From assembly GCA_024278775.1 (NCBI GenBank), contig JAJRSP010000250.1, positions 1 through 14,432 of the forward strand: a stretch of DNA of 14,432 nt, in the 5' to 3' direction. This DNA comes from Planctomycetota bacterium. GTDB taxonomy: Bacteria; Planctomycetota; Phycisphaerae; UBA1845. Positions 5,659 to 12,965 of the stretch are shown in pieces. The notes under the pieces were generated by a model that did not search any database, had not been told where the DNA came from, and saw only the letters and a list, made by a program, of their open reading frames with translations. The position numbers and the translations under genes were made by a program. Position 1 is the first letter of the stretch; every line of letters starts with the position of its first letter.

Positions 5659-7494
5659 ATGTTGCGGAATTTGTTGGTTGGCATCGGAATTGGGCTGATT
5701 GGAAGTGCGGCGGTTGAGGCGCAGGTTTACGTCACCTACGAGCCTACGACGCTGGACCCGGGGGTTGAGACGGAGATCGTGATTAGTTTCACGGATACTG
5801 GGGGTTCGGGTATCGCCCTCGATGGGGTTTTCTTCTCTTTTGTTCCGCCGTGCCTCTTCGATTTGATTGAATTTGAGTGGCTCTCCGGGTTGGACGAATC
5901 CGGCGTATATTTTTCCGACTCGAGCCTTCCAGAACCAGGTACCGCGTACTTCGGATCAGCGGCCATCCAGGGAGGGGTGCTTATTTCGCCTGGCGGCACG
6001 CTCGAAATCGCCCGAGTGACAGTAATGCCGTCGTCCGAATTGTCGGGCCGAATTGTACCGCTCACGTCGATGCCTGAAGGCGTGGACAGTGGGGGGCGTT
6101 CGCTTTCCACGGTCATCGATGTCGGGTTTCCCGGCTGGGAGCTGGATATAACGGGCCGGAGCGTGAATTTGAGGCTGACGGGCTATCCGCCGCCGGGCGG
6201 CGGGGACAGTGGTGACTCTGATGAGGACGGCATTTGCGATGCGATCGACAACTGTCCCGACATTGCCAATCCGGACCAGCGCGATGTGGACGGAGACGGC
6301 CTCGGTGACCCGTGTGACGACAGTGGCGATGATGACCCGAGCGATGACGATGATGACGGGAGCGACGGCGACGATGACCCCGATGGGGACGGCGAAGATG
6401 ATAGTCAGGGTGACGATGACGGTGACGACGATGACGATGTCAATCCGCAGGATTCCGACGGAGACGGTGTGCCTGACATGGTCGACAACTGCCCCGATGT
6501 GGCGAACGCAGGGCAATTCAACTGGGACCACGACGGCATGGGCGATGCGTGCGATCCGTGCCCGTTTTCAGCCGCGAACGACTTCGACAACGACGGTATC
6601 TGTGGTGAACTGGATAATTGTCTCGGCGTGCCCAATGCGTCACAACTCGACTTCGATCAGGACGGCATTGGCGATGCGTGCGACCCGTGCCCATTTGAGG
6701 CTGACAACGACACAGACAACGACGAGGTTTGTGACGGCGTGGACAATTGCCCGGACATTCCCAACGCCAACCAACTGGATTCAGATGATGATGGAGCCGG
6801 CGATGTGTGCGATCCGTGCCCGCTCGATGCCGACGACGATATCGACGGCGACGGCGTCTGCGGGGATATCGACAACTGCCCGCATACCGCGAACCTCGTC
6901 CAGCGCGATTGGGACGACGACGGTGCGGGCGACGCCTGCGACGAATGCCCGTTCGATGCCGATGATGATGGCGACGAGGATGGGTATTGTGCCGACGAGG
7001 ACAACTGCCCGGAAATCAGCAACGACGATCAAACGGACACGGACAATGATGACATCGGCGATGCCTGCGATGATTGCCCGCTGGATTCGTTGAACGATGC
7101 CGACGGCGACGGGGTTTGTGGAGGCGAAGACAACTGCCCGGCTGTCCCCAACGCCGACCAATTCGACGCGGACAATGACGGTGTGGGCGATGCCTGCGAT
7201 CAGTTCGGTGATTTCGGAGCCGACGGCGTCCCACCGGTTGTGCCGGACGATCCGACGCAGCATGAATCCACCCAACCGGACGACTCGGATTCCGGGGGGT
7301 TTGATTCAGGCGAATCGTCTACAGGGGACGACGATGGCCAAGAGACGGCTTCGCAGGTGGAACCGGTGAGTTCGAGCCAGTCGCGGCAGACCGGTACAAT
7401 GTGCGGGAGCCTCGGGGTAGTGGGACTGATTCTTTGGCCTTTCTCAGCGATGTTGTTCCTGCACGTTTCGCGAGGTACTCCAGCGAGAAGGTGA
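5659..7494 (+). CDS. Secreted, C-terminally anchored protein with thrombospondin type 3 repeats
   Basis: I chose the ATG at 5659 (611 residues): GAGAGG lies upstream and MLRNLLVGIGIGLIGSAAVEA is a clear signal peptide. An upstream GTG at 5614 adds only a basic leader. Residues about 22-180 form a beta-rich region with a cohesin-like look (YVTYEPTTLDPGVETEIVIS, then GTLEIARVTV), but I cannot assign it firmly. Seven thrombospondin type 3 units follow, with the pattern DxDGDGxxDxxDNCPxxxNxxQxDxDxDGxGDxCD. Their Asp residues and Cys pairs bind calcium and form disulfides in known members. Units 1 and 2 are separated by a very Asp-rich linker (6313-6450). A Ser/Asp/Gln linker leads to a C-terminal hydrophobic segment and ARR tail, MCGSLGVVGLILWPFSAMLF onward, like a sorting or anchoring signal. 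It is probably a cell-surface protein. Confidence 0.85.
   Translation: MLRNLLVGIGIGLIGSAAVEAQVYVTYEPTTLDPGVETEIVISFTDTGGSGIALDGVFFSFVPPCLFDLIEFEWLSGLDESGVYFSDSSLPEPGTAYFGSAAIQGGVLISPGGTLEIARVTVMPSSELSGRIVPLTSMPEGVDSGGRSLSTVIDVGFPGWELDITGRSVNLRLTGYPPPGGGDSGDSDEDGICDAIDNCPDIANPDQRDVDGDGLGDPCDDSGDDDPSDDDDDGSDGDDDPDGDGEDDSQGDDDGDDDDDVNPQDSDGDGVPDMVDNCPDVANAGQFNWDHDGMGDACDPCPFSAANDFDNDGICGELDNCLGVPNASQLDFDQDGIGDACDPCPFEADNDTDNDEVCDGVDNCPDIPNANQLDSDDDGAGDVCDPCPLDADDDIDGDGVCGDIDNCPHTANLVQRDWDDDGAGDACDECPFDADDDGDEDGYCADEDNCPEISNDDQTDTDNDDIGDACDDCPLDSLNDADGDGVCGGEDNCPAVPNADQFDADNDGVGDACDQFGDFGADGVPPVVPDDPTQHESTQPDDSDSGGFDSGESSTGDDDGQETASQVEPVSSSQSRQTGTMCGSLGVVGLILWPFSAMLFLHVSRGTPARR
6451..7200 (+). 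repeat. 129-bp tandem repeat array encoding thrombospondin type 3 units
   Basis: Units start at 6451, 6580, 6709, 6838, 6967 and 7096, each exactly 129 bp (43 residues); the last is cut short at 7200. A related, less regular unit begins at 6214. Every unit carries DNC and a later GDxCD, and units 2-6 end with xCPxxxxxx. The exact spacing suggests growth by in-frame duplication, although the units have diverged. Confidence 0.85.
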
Positions 7495-7718
7495 GAGATC
7501 GAACGCCCCTGAAGAAGAGAGAGCCTCCACCGTAGATTCTGCGGAAGAGCCAGAAATATCGGGGCAGAGCCTGCCAGACGCATGGCTGTATTGTCGAGCC
7601 AAGCAAATTCGTATCGGAACGGAACGGATGATGCGGGCGAAGACGCTTGCCGCAGGTTCCCGTCGTTGTCGATGTTGCGTAGACCGTTGAATGCGATCAT
7701 CCGCACCGGCAGCGGTTT

Positions 7719-9134
7719 TCATGAATTCCGCGAGACGTGGGAGATGTGTGCGTTCAGCGGCGAGCCTTCGCGCGGCGGGTGCCGATCGTCGTTCATGCGC
7801 GCGACGCCCATGCGCGCGGCTCGTGCCCATGTATCGGTCGGGATGTCACGTTTGAGGTCGGATATCTTGACTGCGTCGTCGGACATGAATTCGGCGATCA
7901 GCGGCGCGAAATTCTTCCAGCCGCGACGGGCCTTCTCGCCGATCACGATATCCTCATTTCCGTACGGATCGGGTGCATAGGAGTTCACCGCGAGCAGCTT
8001 GCTGCCCCGCTTCAGTTTGAACTCGGCGATGAGATGCTCGTCGAACTTCAGCAAAGCGACACAATCCATGTCTTCGGTGTAGGCTGCGATCATTAACGGC
8101 GTCGTCGAAAGCACGACGGCTGGCTGCGCGTCTCCGAATTGAAGTCGTTCGCGCATGAACTGACGAATCTCTCCGGCTGACAAACCGCGATTCGGAAATC
8201 GCCATTTGTGAAACATGCCCATCAGCCCATAGCATTCTGGATGAAAGGCGCGAAGCTTGCGGTCGGAGAGCGTCAGACCAGCCAGCCTGGTCGCACCGAC
8301 ACTGTTGTCGATGAATTTTTCCTTCGTTTTGAGAATACCGATGGGTTTGGCGACGACGCCCGGAAACGCGACGAGCTGCAAGAACACAACGCATAGCCAG
8401 GCGGCGGTAACGGGAATCTTTTCATCCATGCTTGTGCCGTCCGCTGTGACGCGAAGCACAATGATGCCAGCCAGACCAATCGCCGCTGTCACCAGAAAAT
8501 AGACGTACATCAGGACACGGGGCGTGTGTGGCTTGGATGAACCGACTTTGTCGACAACGCCGGTCAATGCGAACGCAAATATTGAACCCAGCACGTATCC
8601 GAAGTGCCGATCGACGACGAGGACAAGCAGAAAGATGAAACTAAACGCGATACAGAGCAATCCGCTTGCCGATATCAACAACTCCCATTTGGACATGGCC
8701 AAGTCTCGATATTCGGAGAACCAGACACGGAGGGTTGATGCATAATCTGCGTATTGCAGAAGCAGCATGAGCACGAGACCCCCCCCCCCAGCGATCGGCC
8801 AGAGTATCGGAGCGGCGGCAGGATTCGATTCGATCACCTTCCTGAACAGCCCCACAGCCACCGAAAACGCGGCGGCCAACATGAAAGGCGAGAATCTCGC
8901 AGCAGAGCCGTAGGCTTCGACAGTCCTTACGCCGAATTTCAGCAACATGCGGTAGAGCGATGAATTGGCTTTGAGAGATTCCAGCAAGCCGTCACGCGCT
9001 TCTTCGTCGGTGGGATCAATCCGCGCCGCCGACTCGAATCGCTCTCGTGCCAGATCGTATTGGCCGGCGGCCATAAACTCCCAACCTTGTCCGACTGCTC
9101 TTATGGCGGAAAATTGATCGCTGCGATTGGCCAT
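7719..9134 (-). CDS. TPR-containing multi-pass membrane protein of unknown function
   Basis: The ATG at 9134 has AGGAG 6 bases upstream and gives 471 residues. An open frame continues to 9278, but that extension translates repeat copy B and should be discarded. Residues about 10-43 (AVGQGWEFMAAGQYDLARERFESAARIDPTDEEA) look like a single tetratricopeptide repeat. Six hydrophobic segments follow near 82-98, 108-127, 151-174, 178-194, 207-227 and 241-260. Residues 265-471 are hydrophilic, with a compact-looking domain (PAVVLSTTPLMIAAYTEDMD, LLKFDEHLIAEFKLKRGSKL). That last part could be a sensing or interaction domain, but I recognise no family and propose no function. An 11-base G tract encodes Gly116-Gly119 at 8779-8789. 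The stop converges with the thrombospondin-repeat gene across 224 bp in which I see no supported gene. Confidence 0.75.
   Translation of the reverse strand: MANRSDQFSAIRAVGQGWEFMAAGQYDLARERFESAARIDPTDEEARDGLLESLKANSSLYRMLLKFGVRTVEAYGSAARFSPFMLAAAFSVAVGLFRKVIESNPAAAPILWPIAGGGGLVLMLLLQYADYASTLRVWFSEYRDLAMSKWELLISASGLLCIAFSFIFLLVLVVDRHFGYVLGSIFAFALTGVVDKVGSSKPHTPRVLMYVYFLVTAAIGLAGIIVLRVTADGTSMDEKIPVTAAWLCVVFLQLVAFPGVVAKPIGILKTKEKFIDNSVGATRLAGLTLSDRKLRAFHPECYGLMGMFHKWRFPNRGLSAGEIRQFMRERLQFGDAQPAVVLSTTPLMIAAYTEDMDCVALLKFDEHLIAEFKLKRGSKLLAVNSYAPDPYGNEDIVIGEKARRGWKNFAPLIAEFMSDDAVKISDLKRDIPTDTWARAARMGVARMNDDRHPPREGSPLNAHISHVSRNS
8779..8789 (-). repeat. G11 homopolymer inside the TPR/membrane-protein gene
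   Basis: Eleven consecutive C on the plus strand read as G11 in the coding strand, in frame as GCT GGG GGG GGG GGT CTC. Loss or gain of one base would shift the frame near residue 116. Such tracts are prone to slippage in replication and also to sequencing error. Confidence 0.9.
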
Positions 9135-9476
9135 ATTCTGCTCCTGCTCGAATCGTAACACGTCAGCCGTGTGCAATGCCAATCCATTCAAGGACTGCGT
9201 TCGCCCGCATTCCACACGGTTTTCGAGTGCGCCCCACGAGCCGCGGACTTCAGTCCGTGCGGACGCCCCCGTACCCATCCAACACCATTCTCAACCAGCA
9301 CACCTCCATGCCGAAACATCGCCATTGCAGATTGCTGACCTGTTACTTCGAATCAAGGGATCGTCTGAAGATTCGACGGTTTTCGTCGTTGGCGATCGTC
9401 CAGTCGTTCTCTGCCCGTCTCCCCTTCGGTCACGTTCAACGTCGCGGCTTTGAATGGGCGTCGTTTTTTGCCCGGC
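9135..9476. other. Gap between rpiB and the TPR/membrane-protein gene
   Basis: These 342 bases hold the ribosome site for the TPR/membrane-protein gene (AGGAG just above 9134 on the minus strand) and repeat copy B. The rest shows no gene I can support. A basic frame directly after rpiB on the minus strand looks spurious. I see no clear intrinsic terminator for the operon ending with rpiB. Confidence 0.5.
9234..9263 (-). repeat. Dispersed palindromic repeat, copy B
   Basis: CGCGGACT (9242-9249), a 2-base spacer and AGTCCGTG (9252-9259) form an 8-bp stem with one G:T wobble. It shares the flanking ACGAG and GCGGACGC with copy A in the same orientation. Its minus-strand translation ARTEVRGS gives the adjacent gene a false N-terminal extension. 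Confidence 0.8.
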
Positions 9477-9929
9477 TTACGAGGCACGACCGTCAGTTTC
9501 GTAGCGGGATATCTTGTCGACTCTGCGTTTGTGTCTGCCCGCTTCGAATTCCGTCTTAAGCCAGGTCTCAATGATGCGTTTCATGAGAGCGTCGCCTACG
9601 AGGTCAGCCGGGAGACAGAGGACGTTGGATTCATTGTGACGTCGCGACAGTTCAGCCGTCAGTTCATCATGGCAGAGCGCGGCACGGATGCCTTTGACTT
9701 TGTTGGCTGTGATGGACATGCCGATTCCCGTGCCGCAAAAGAGTATGCCATACTCCACGTCTCCCTTGGCGACGGCTTCAGCCGCGGTGAATGCGTGGTC
9801 GGGGTAGTCGCAACTGTCCTCCGCTTTGCAGCCGTGGTCGTCGACCTCATGGCCTTCTTTGGCGAGGAATGCGACGATTTTGTCTTTGGCATTGAATCCG
9901 CGATGGTCCGAGGCGACGGCGACTTTCAC
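9477..9929 (-). CDS. rpiB: Ribose-5-phosphate isomerase B
   Basis: RpiB interconverts ribose 5-phosphate and ribulose 5-phosphate in the pentose phosphate pathway. The GTG at 9929 has AGGAG 8 bases upstream and gives 150 residues, the usual RpiB length. The open frame continuing to 10046 overlaps the upstream gene and is not needed. Diagnostic residues are present: SDHRGF (Asp8, His9), CDYPDHA, then FCGTGIGMSITANKVKGIRAAL with the catalytic Cys65, RRHNESNVLCLPADLVG with His98, and a basic C-terminal tail. The start overlaps the stop of the preceding TsaC-phosphatase gene by 4 bp (GTGA), so the two are translationally coupled. LacA/B-type isomerases are related, but the single gene and these motifs fit RpiB. 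Confidence 0.95.
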   Translation of the reverse strand: MKVAVASDHRGFNAKDKIVAFLAKEGHEVDDHGCKAEDSCDYPDHAFTAAEAVAKGDVEYGILFCGTGIGMSITANKVKGIRAALCHDELTAELSRRHNESNVLCLPADLVGDALMKRIIETWLKTEFEAGRHKRRVDKISRYETDGRAS

Positions 9930-11044
9930 AGTTCGATCTCCTGGAGGCGTTTTCTGAGCGCGGTTTCGATGCGTTCGGCGCAGCGGGCATAATCCTCCAC
10001 GTCTCCGCCGAAGGGGTCTTCGATGTCGCCATCGGGCGACAAGCATGTTACCCGGTCCCCGGCTGTCGGGTCGATGGACAGGACGGCTGCCTGGTGGGCG
10101 GCGGTCATGGTGAAAATGTGGTTCGCTTTACGCGTGAGGTCGAGGGTCAACGGCTGGGAGCGATGGTCTGCCATGTCGATGCCGCGCTCGGCCAGCACCT
10201 TGACCGCGTTCGGGGAAGCGGGTGAGCCGGGAAAGGCGGACGCGCCAGCGGAGCTGACCTGAAGACTGTGGTCGGGGAGATCCTGCGGCTGGCAGCCCAG
10301 CTTCTCGGCGACGAGTCTTTTCGCGAGCGCCTTGGCCATCGGGCTTCGGCAGGTGTTTCCGGAGCAAACGAAAAGTATGTTTCGGTTGGCCATGTCGCGG
10401 ATCATTCTCTCATCAAAAACACCTTCGCGGAGCACGCGGAATTTGCCGCCTTCGATACCCACCACGGTTGAGGCTTTGTTGTAACGCGTCGGTCCGCCAT
10501 CGACTCCGAAGGCGACCGATCGCCCCAGAGCGGCCATCGCGGATCGGTAGTCGCCGGGCGGCGGTTGGCCGGCGCGGTTGGCGCTGGCCATCACGACAGG
10601 CCCGCCGACACGCTGAAGAATCTCGGCGGTAGCGTCGTCATCGGGCAATCGCAGCCCGATGGTTCCCTCATGGTACATGGCTGCGATGCCGGCTTCATCG
10701 ACAACCGCCGCTGCCGGTGCGTCAGCCGGTTTCGGTTGCTGCAACACGAGGGTCATCGGTCCAGGCCAGGCTTTCTCTATCAGACGCCTGGCAACGCCCC
10801 CGAGTTCGGTGACGTAACGCGCGACCTGGTCCTTATGCCCTATATGAACCGTAAAGGGCTTTCCGGTCGGCCTGTCCTTGATTTCCGCCAGTTTCGCGCG
10901 AGCGGACGCCAGATCGGCCCGCGCCGCGACGCCGTAAACGGTCTCCGTGGGCAGAACGACGAGGTCGCCGTCGTCAAGGTGCTTCACGGCTGCGGCGATA
11001 TTGTCCTCGGCACCGTCTATTTTTGAAATGCTTGCAGACCTCAC
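9926..11044 (-). CDS. Fusion: threonylcarbamoyl-AMP synthase (TsaC/Sua5 YrdC domain) plus low-molecular-weight phosphatase
   Basis: Residues about 12-210 are a YrdC-type domain: LVVLPTETVYGVAARAD, KDRPTGKPFTVHI, WPGPMTLVL, IGLRLPDD, VMASANRAGQPPPGD and STVVGIEGGKFRVLREG. In TsaC/Sua5 this domain makes threonylcarbamoyl-AMP from Thr, bicarbonate and ATP for t6A at tRNA position 37. The Sua5 C-terminal domain is absent. After a short linker, residues 222-370 are a low-molecular-weight protein phosphatase, with P-loop CSGNTCRSPMA (nucleophile Cys227, Arg233) and general acid Asp343 in DPFGG. The Thr at 231 is the residue that gives B. subtilis YwlE phospho-arginine preference; tyrosine phosphatases usually have Ile. 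No stop or frameshift separates the halves. The GTG start has AGGA about 9 bases upstream; start certainty is moderate. ribD ends 58 bp upstream and rpiB overlaps the stop. Confidence 0.93.
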   Translation of the reverse strand: MRSASISKIDGAEDNIAAAVKHLDDGDLVVLPTETVYGVAARADLASARAKLAEIKDRPTGKPFTVHIGHKDQVARYVTELGGVARRLIEKAWPGPMTLVLQQPKPADAPAAAVVDEAGIAAMYHEGTIGLRLPDDDATAEILQRVGGPVVMASANRAGQPPPGDYRSAMAALGRSVAFGVDGGPTRYNKASTVVGIEGGKFRVLREGVFDERMIRDMANRNILFVCSGNTCRSPMAKALAKRLVAEKLGCQPQDLPDHSLQVSSAGASAFPGSPASPNAVKVLAERGIDMADHRSQPLTLDLTRKANHIFTMTAAHQAAVLSIDPTAGDRVTCLSPDGDIEDPFGGDVEDYARCAERIETALRKRLQEIEL

Positions 11045-11102
11045 CCTCTAATGTCCTAGCCCGCGTTGCAAACGCTGATTCTGAGGCTGCCGGCGGCGTG
11101 TG

Positions 11103-12215
11103 TCAAGTTTTGACCGGGAATCGGTGGACGGCGTGGAAAAGCGCGTCGGAGCCGGCTGTCTTATGCGAAATATCGAATCGATCGGCGAATCGAGCGGGAA
11201 AACGTACAGAGTTCGCCTGCGGTCCCAAGGCTTCGGGGGCGACAAAACACATGACCTCGTCGGCCAAGTCGGCGGCGAGGAATGCGGTGGCGAGGGTTGG
11301 GCCTGCTTCTATCAGGATGTTGCTCATGCCACGCTGATAGAGTTGGTGCAGGGCATCGTGCAGGTCGATATGCCCGTTTTTGGACCTGCAAGGCAGGATT
11401 GCGACGCCTCTTTTGGTCAGAAGCTGGGCTGCGCGCGCGTGATCGTCGCGGCTGCGTTGCGTGAATGCGATTGTGGGGGTTTGAGCCGCTGTGCGGACCA
11501 GTTTCAGCGTCGGGGGGATGCGCAGGCGCGAGTCCAGAATGACGCGGGTGGCGGTCCGTTTGATGGGAACGTCGCGGGCGGTGAGAAGGGGATTATCGAC
11601 GATGGCAGTGTTGGCACCAACGATAATAGCATCGACGCGGGCGCGGAGCCGGTGGACGATTCGGGCGGCTGTCTGACCAGTTAGCTGTCGGCGTTTGCCG
11701 TCAGGTGCGCTGAGCCAGCCGTCGAGGGATTGGGCCCATTTCAGGATGATGTACGGACGCTGAAGCTTGAGTCGTGTCACATAGGGACGCGTTAATCTGC
11801 GGGCTTCGTCGTTGAGACAACCGGTGCGGACCTCGATACCAGCCGCTCGCAGTTTTCTAAACCCGCGGCCAGCCACCTCGGGGGCGGGGTCGGACATGGC
11901 TGCGACGACACATTTGACTTTTGCGGCGATGAGGGCGTCCGTGCAGGGCGGCGTCTTGCCGGTGTGGCCACAGGGTTCGAGGGTCACATATGCGGTGGCT
12001 GCTGCGGCACGGCGGCCGGCAGCACGAAGCGCGAAGACCTCTGCGTGGTGGTGTCCGAAGCGATGGTGGTACCCCTCCCCGACGATGCGCGAGCCGCGCA
12101 CGATAACGCATCCGACCATAGGGTTGGGTTCGACGCGTCCCTCGCCACGACGAGCCAGGGCGAATGCCCTACGCATCCATGCTTCGTCCTGCGATGTAAA
12201 CGGTTTGTGGGTCAC
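11103..12215 (-). CDS. ribD: Bifunctional riboflavin deaminase/reductase RibD
   Basis: RibD deaminates the pyrimidine intermediate of riboflavin synthesis and then reduces its ribose side chain with NADPH. The GTG at 12215 overlaps the lspA stop (GTGA) and gives 370 residues, close to the usual 367; the frame continuing to 12347 lies inside lspA. The N-terminal deaminase shows EPNPMVGCVIV, HAEVFAL (zinc His57, catalytic Glu59) and PCGHTGKTPPC (zinc Cys82 and Cys91), with standard spacing. The reductase domain starts near residue 145 with RPYIILKWAQSLDGW, then IVHRLRARVDAIIVGANTAIVDNPLLTAR, TRVILDSRLRIPP and NILIEAGPTLATAFL. Both active domains appear complete. No other riboflavin genes are in the window. 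The GTG has no clear ribosome site, consistent with coupled translation from lspA. Confidence 0.95.
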   Translation of the reverse strand: MTHKPFTSQDEAWMRRAFALARRGEGRVEPNPMVGCVIVRGSRIVGEGYHHRFGHHHAEVFALRAAGRRAAAATAYVTLEPCGHTGKTPPCTDALIAAKVKCVVAAMSDPAPEVAGRGFRKLRAAGIEVRTGCLNDEARRLTRPYVTRLKLQRPYIILKWAQSLDGWLSAPDGKRRQLTGQTAARIVHRLRARVDAIIVGANTAIVDNPLLTARDVPIKRTATRVILDSRLRIPPTLKLVRTAAQTPTIAFTQRSRDDHARAAQLLTKRGVAILPCRSKNGHIDLHDALHQLYQRGMSNILIEAGPTLATAFLAADLADEVMCFVAPEALGPQANSVRFPARFADRFDISHKTAGSDALFHAVHRFPVKT

Positions 12216-12955
12216 GCTGATGACGTGCAGGTTTCGCCACGTCGCTCGCGCAGGGCGACAGTGCGGCGCTCGGACCAGAGATTCAGCATGAGCATACCGA
12301 CGCCGGCTACCAGGGCTGAGTCGGCAACATTGAACACCCAAGGCCAAATATCACGTTTGCCGATTTTGGGGACGATTTTCATAAAATCCCGCACGACGCC
12401 GACGCTCGACATCGAGGCGATTTCGGCTCGATCGAGCATGATGCGGTCCGCACCGTCGGGGGCGTGGCCAATCATGATGTAGGGTTTTTCCGGGTCGTTC
12501 TCAACGATGCGGCAGACGCGGTCGCTGCCGTCGGTCAGGACTACTTTGTCCACAATGATAAAACTGCGGTCGTACAGATTGCCCAATGAGCCGGCCAGCA
12601 CGAGAGAAAGCGACAGGTGCAGCCACTTTTGACGGTAGCTGCTGGTCGCGAACAGATAGAGGACGAATCCGAGGGCGGCGAAGGAGGCGACGATGAACAG
12701 GGGAACAAGCCCCTTGCCCATACCGAAGAGTGCGCCGGGGTTCACGGATCGGCGGAACTCGAACACCTTGGGAACAACTTCGCGCACGTCGTATGGGCCG
12801 AGATTGGCAAAAGCCCAGCTCTTGGACCAAAGATCGAGTGCGAGCGCCGCGACGGCGACCACCCAAAGGCGTACGTGGGCCATCGGGTCGGAGAAGGCCG
12901 AGCGGAATTGTTCATCCGCAGGCTGCTCGGCTTTGTGTGTGGAGGACTCGGTCAT
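12212..12955 (-). CDS. lspA: Lipoprotein signal peptidase (LspA) with a large loop insertion
   Basis: LspA is the membrane aspartic peptidase that cuts signal peptides from lipidated prolipoproteins. The ATG at 12955 gives 247 residues; the frame upstream of it overlaps the DksA-like gene. After a hydrophilic N-terminal tail of about 25 residues come WVVAVAALALDLWSKSWA (first membrane segment with the conserved Asp), VNPGALFG (Asn72), LSLSLVLAGSLGNLYDR (Asp129), VVRDF (catalytic Asp190) and FNVADSALVAGVGMLML (catalytic Asp212). Normally GNxxDR and VxDF are about 10 residues apart; here they are 61 apart, so about 50 residues (IVDKVVLTDGSDRVCR onward) are inserted. The protein is correspondingly longer than the usual 160-170. 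Catalytic residues are intact. It starts 10 bp after the DksA-like stop and overlaps ribD by 4 bp. Confidence 0.93.
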   Translation of the reverse strand: MTESSTHKAEQPADEQFRSAFSDPMAHVRLWVVAVAALALDLWSKSWAFANLGPYDVREVVPKVFEFRRSVNPGALFGMGKGLVPLFIVASFAALGFVLYLFATSSYRQKWLHLSLSLVLAGSLGNLYDRSFIIVDKVVLTDGSDRVCRIVENDPEKPYIMIGHAPDGADRIMLDRAEIASMSSVGVVRDFMKIVPKIGKRDIWPWVFNVADSALVAGVGMLMLNLWSERRTVALRERRGETCTSSA

Positions 12956-12965
12956 GTTGGGGGGT

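Noticed and set aside
6209..7093. Frames with Thr/Met-rich or Ser-rich repeats overlapping the thrombospondin array
   Set aside because: They are periodic only because the underlying 129-bp and Asp-codon repeats are periodic; they lack start signals and signal peptides.
6451..7200. Regular repeat array considered as a CRISPR array
   Set aside because: Units are contiguous 129-bp coding repeats without spacers, in frame with thrombospondin type 3 motifs.
7495..7706. Minus-strand open frame beginning MIAFNGLRNIDNDGNLR between the two convergent genes
   Set aside because: Third positions look somewhat gene-like, but the frame runs on into the antisense of the thrombospondin-repeat gene and I recognise no homology. 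A decayed gene remnant is possible but not supported.
9353..9571. Basic minus-strand frame downstream of and overlapping rpiB
   Set aside because: It overlaps the rpiB end in another frame, has no ribosome site and is a typical high-GC shadow frame.
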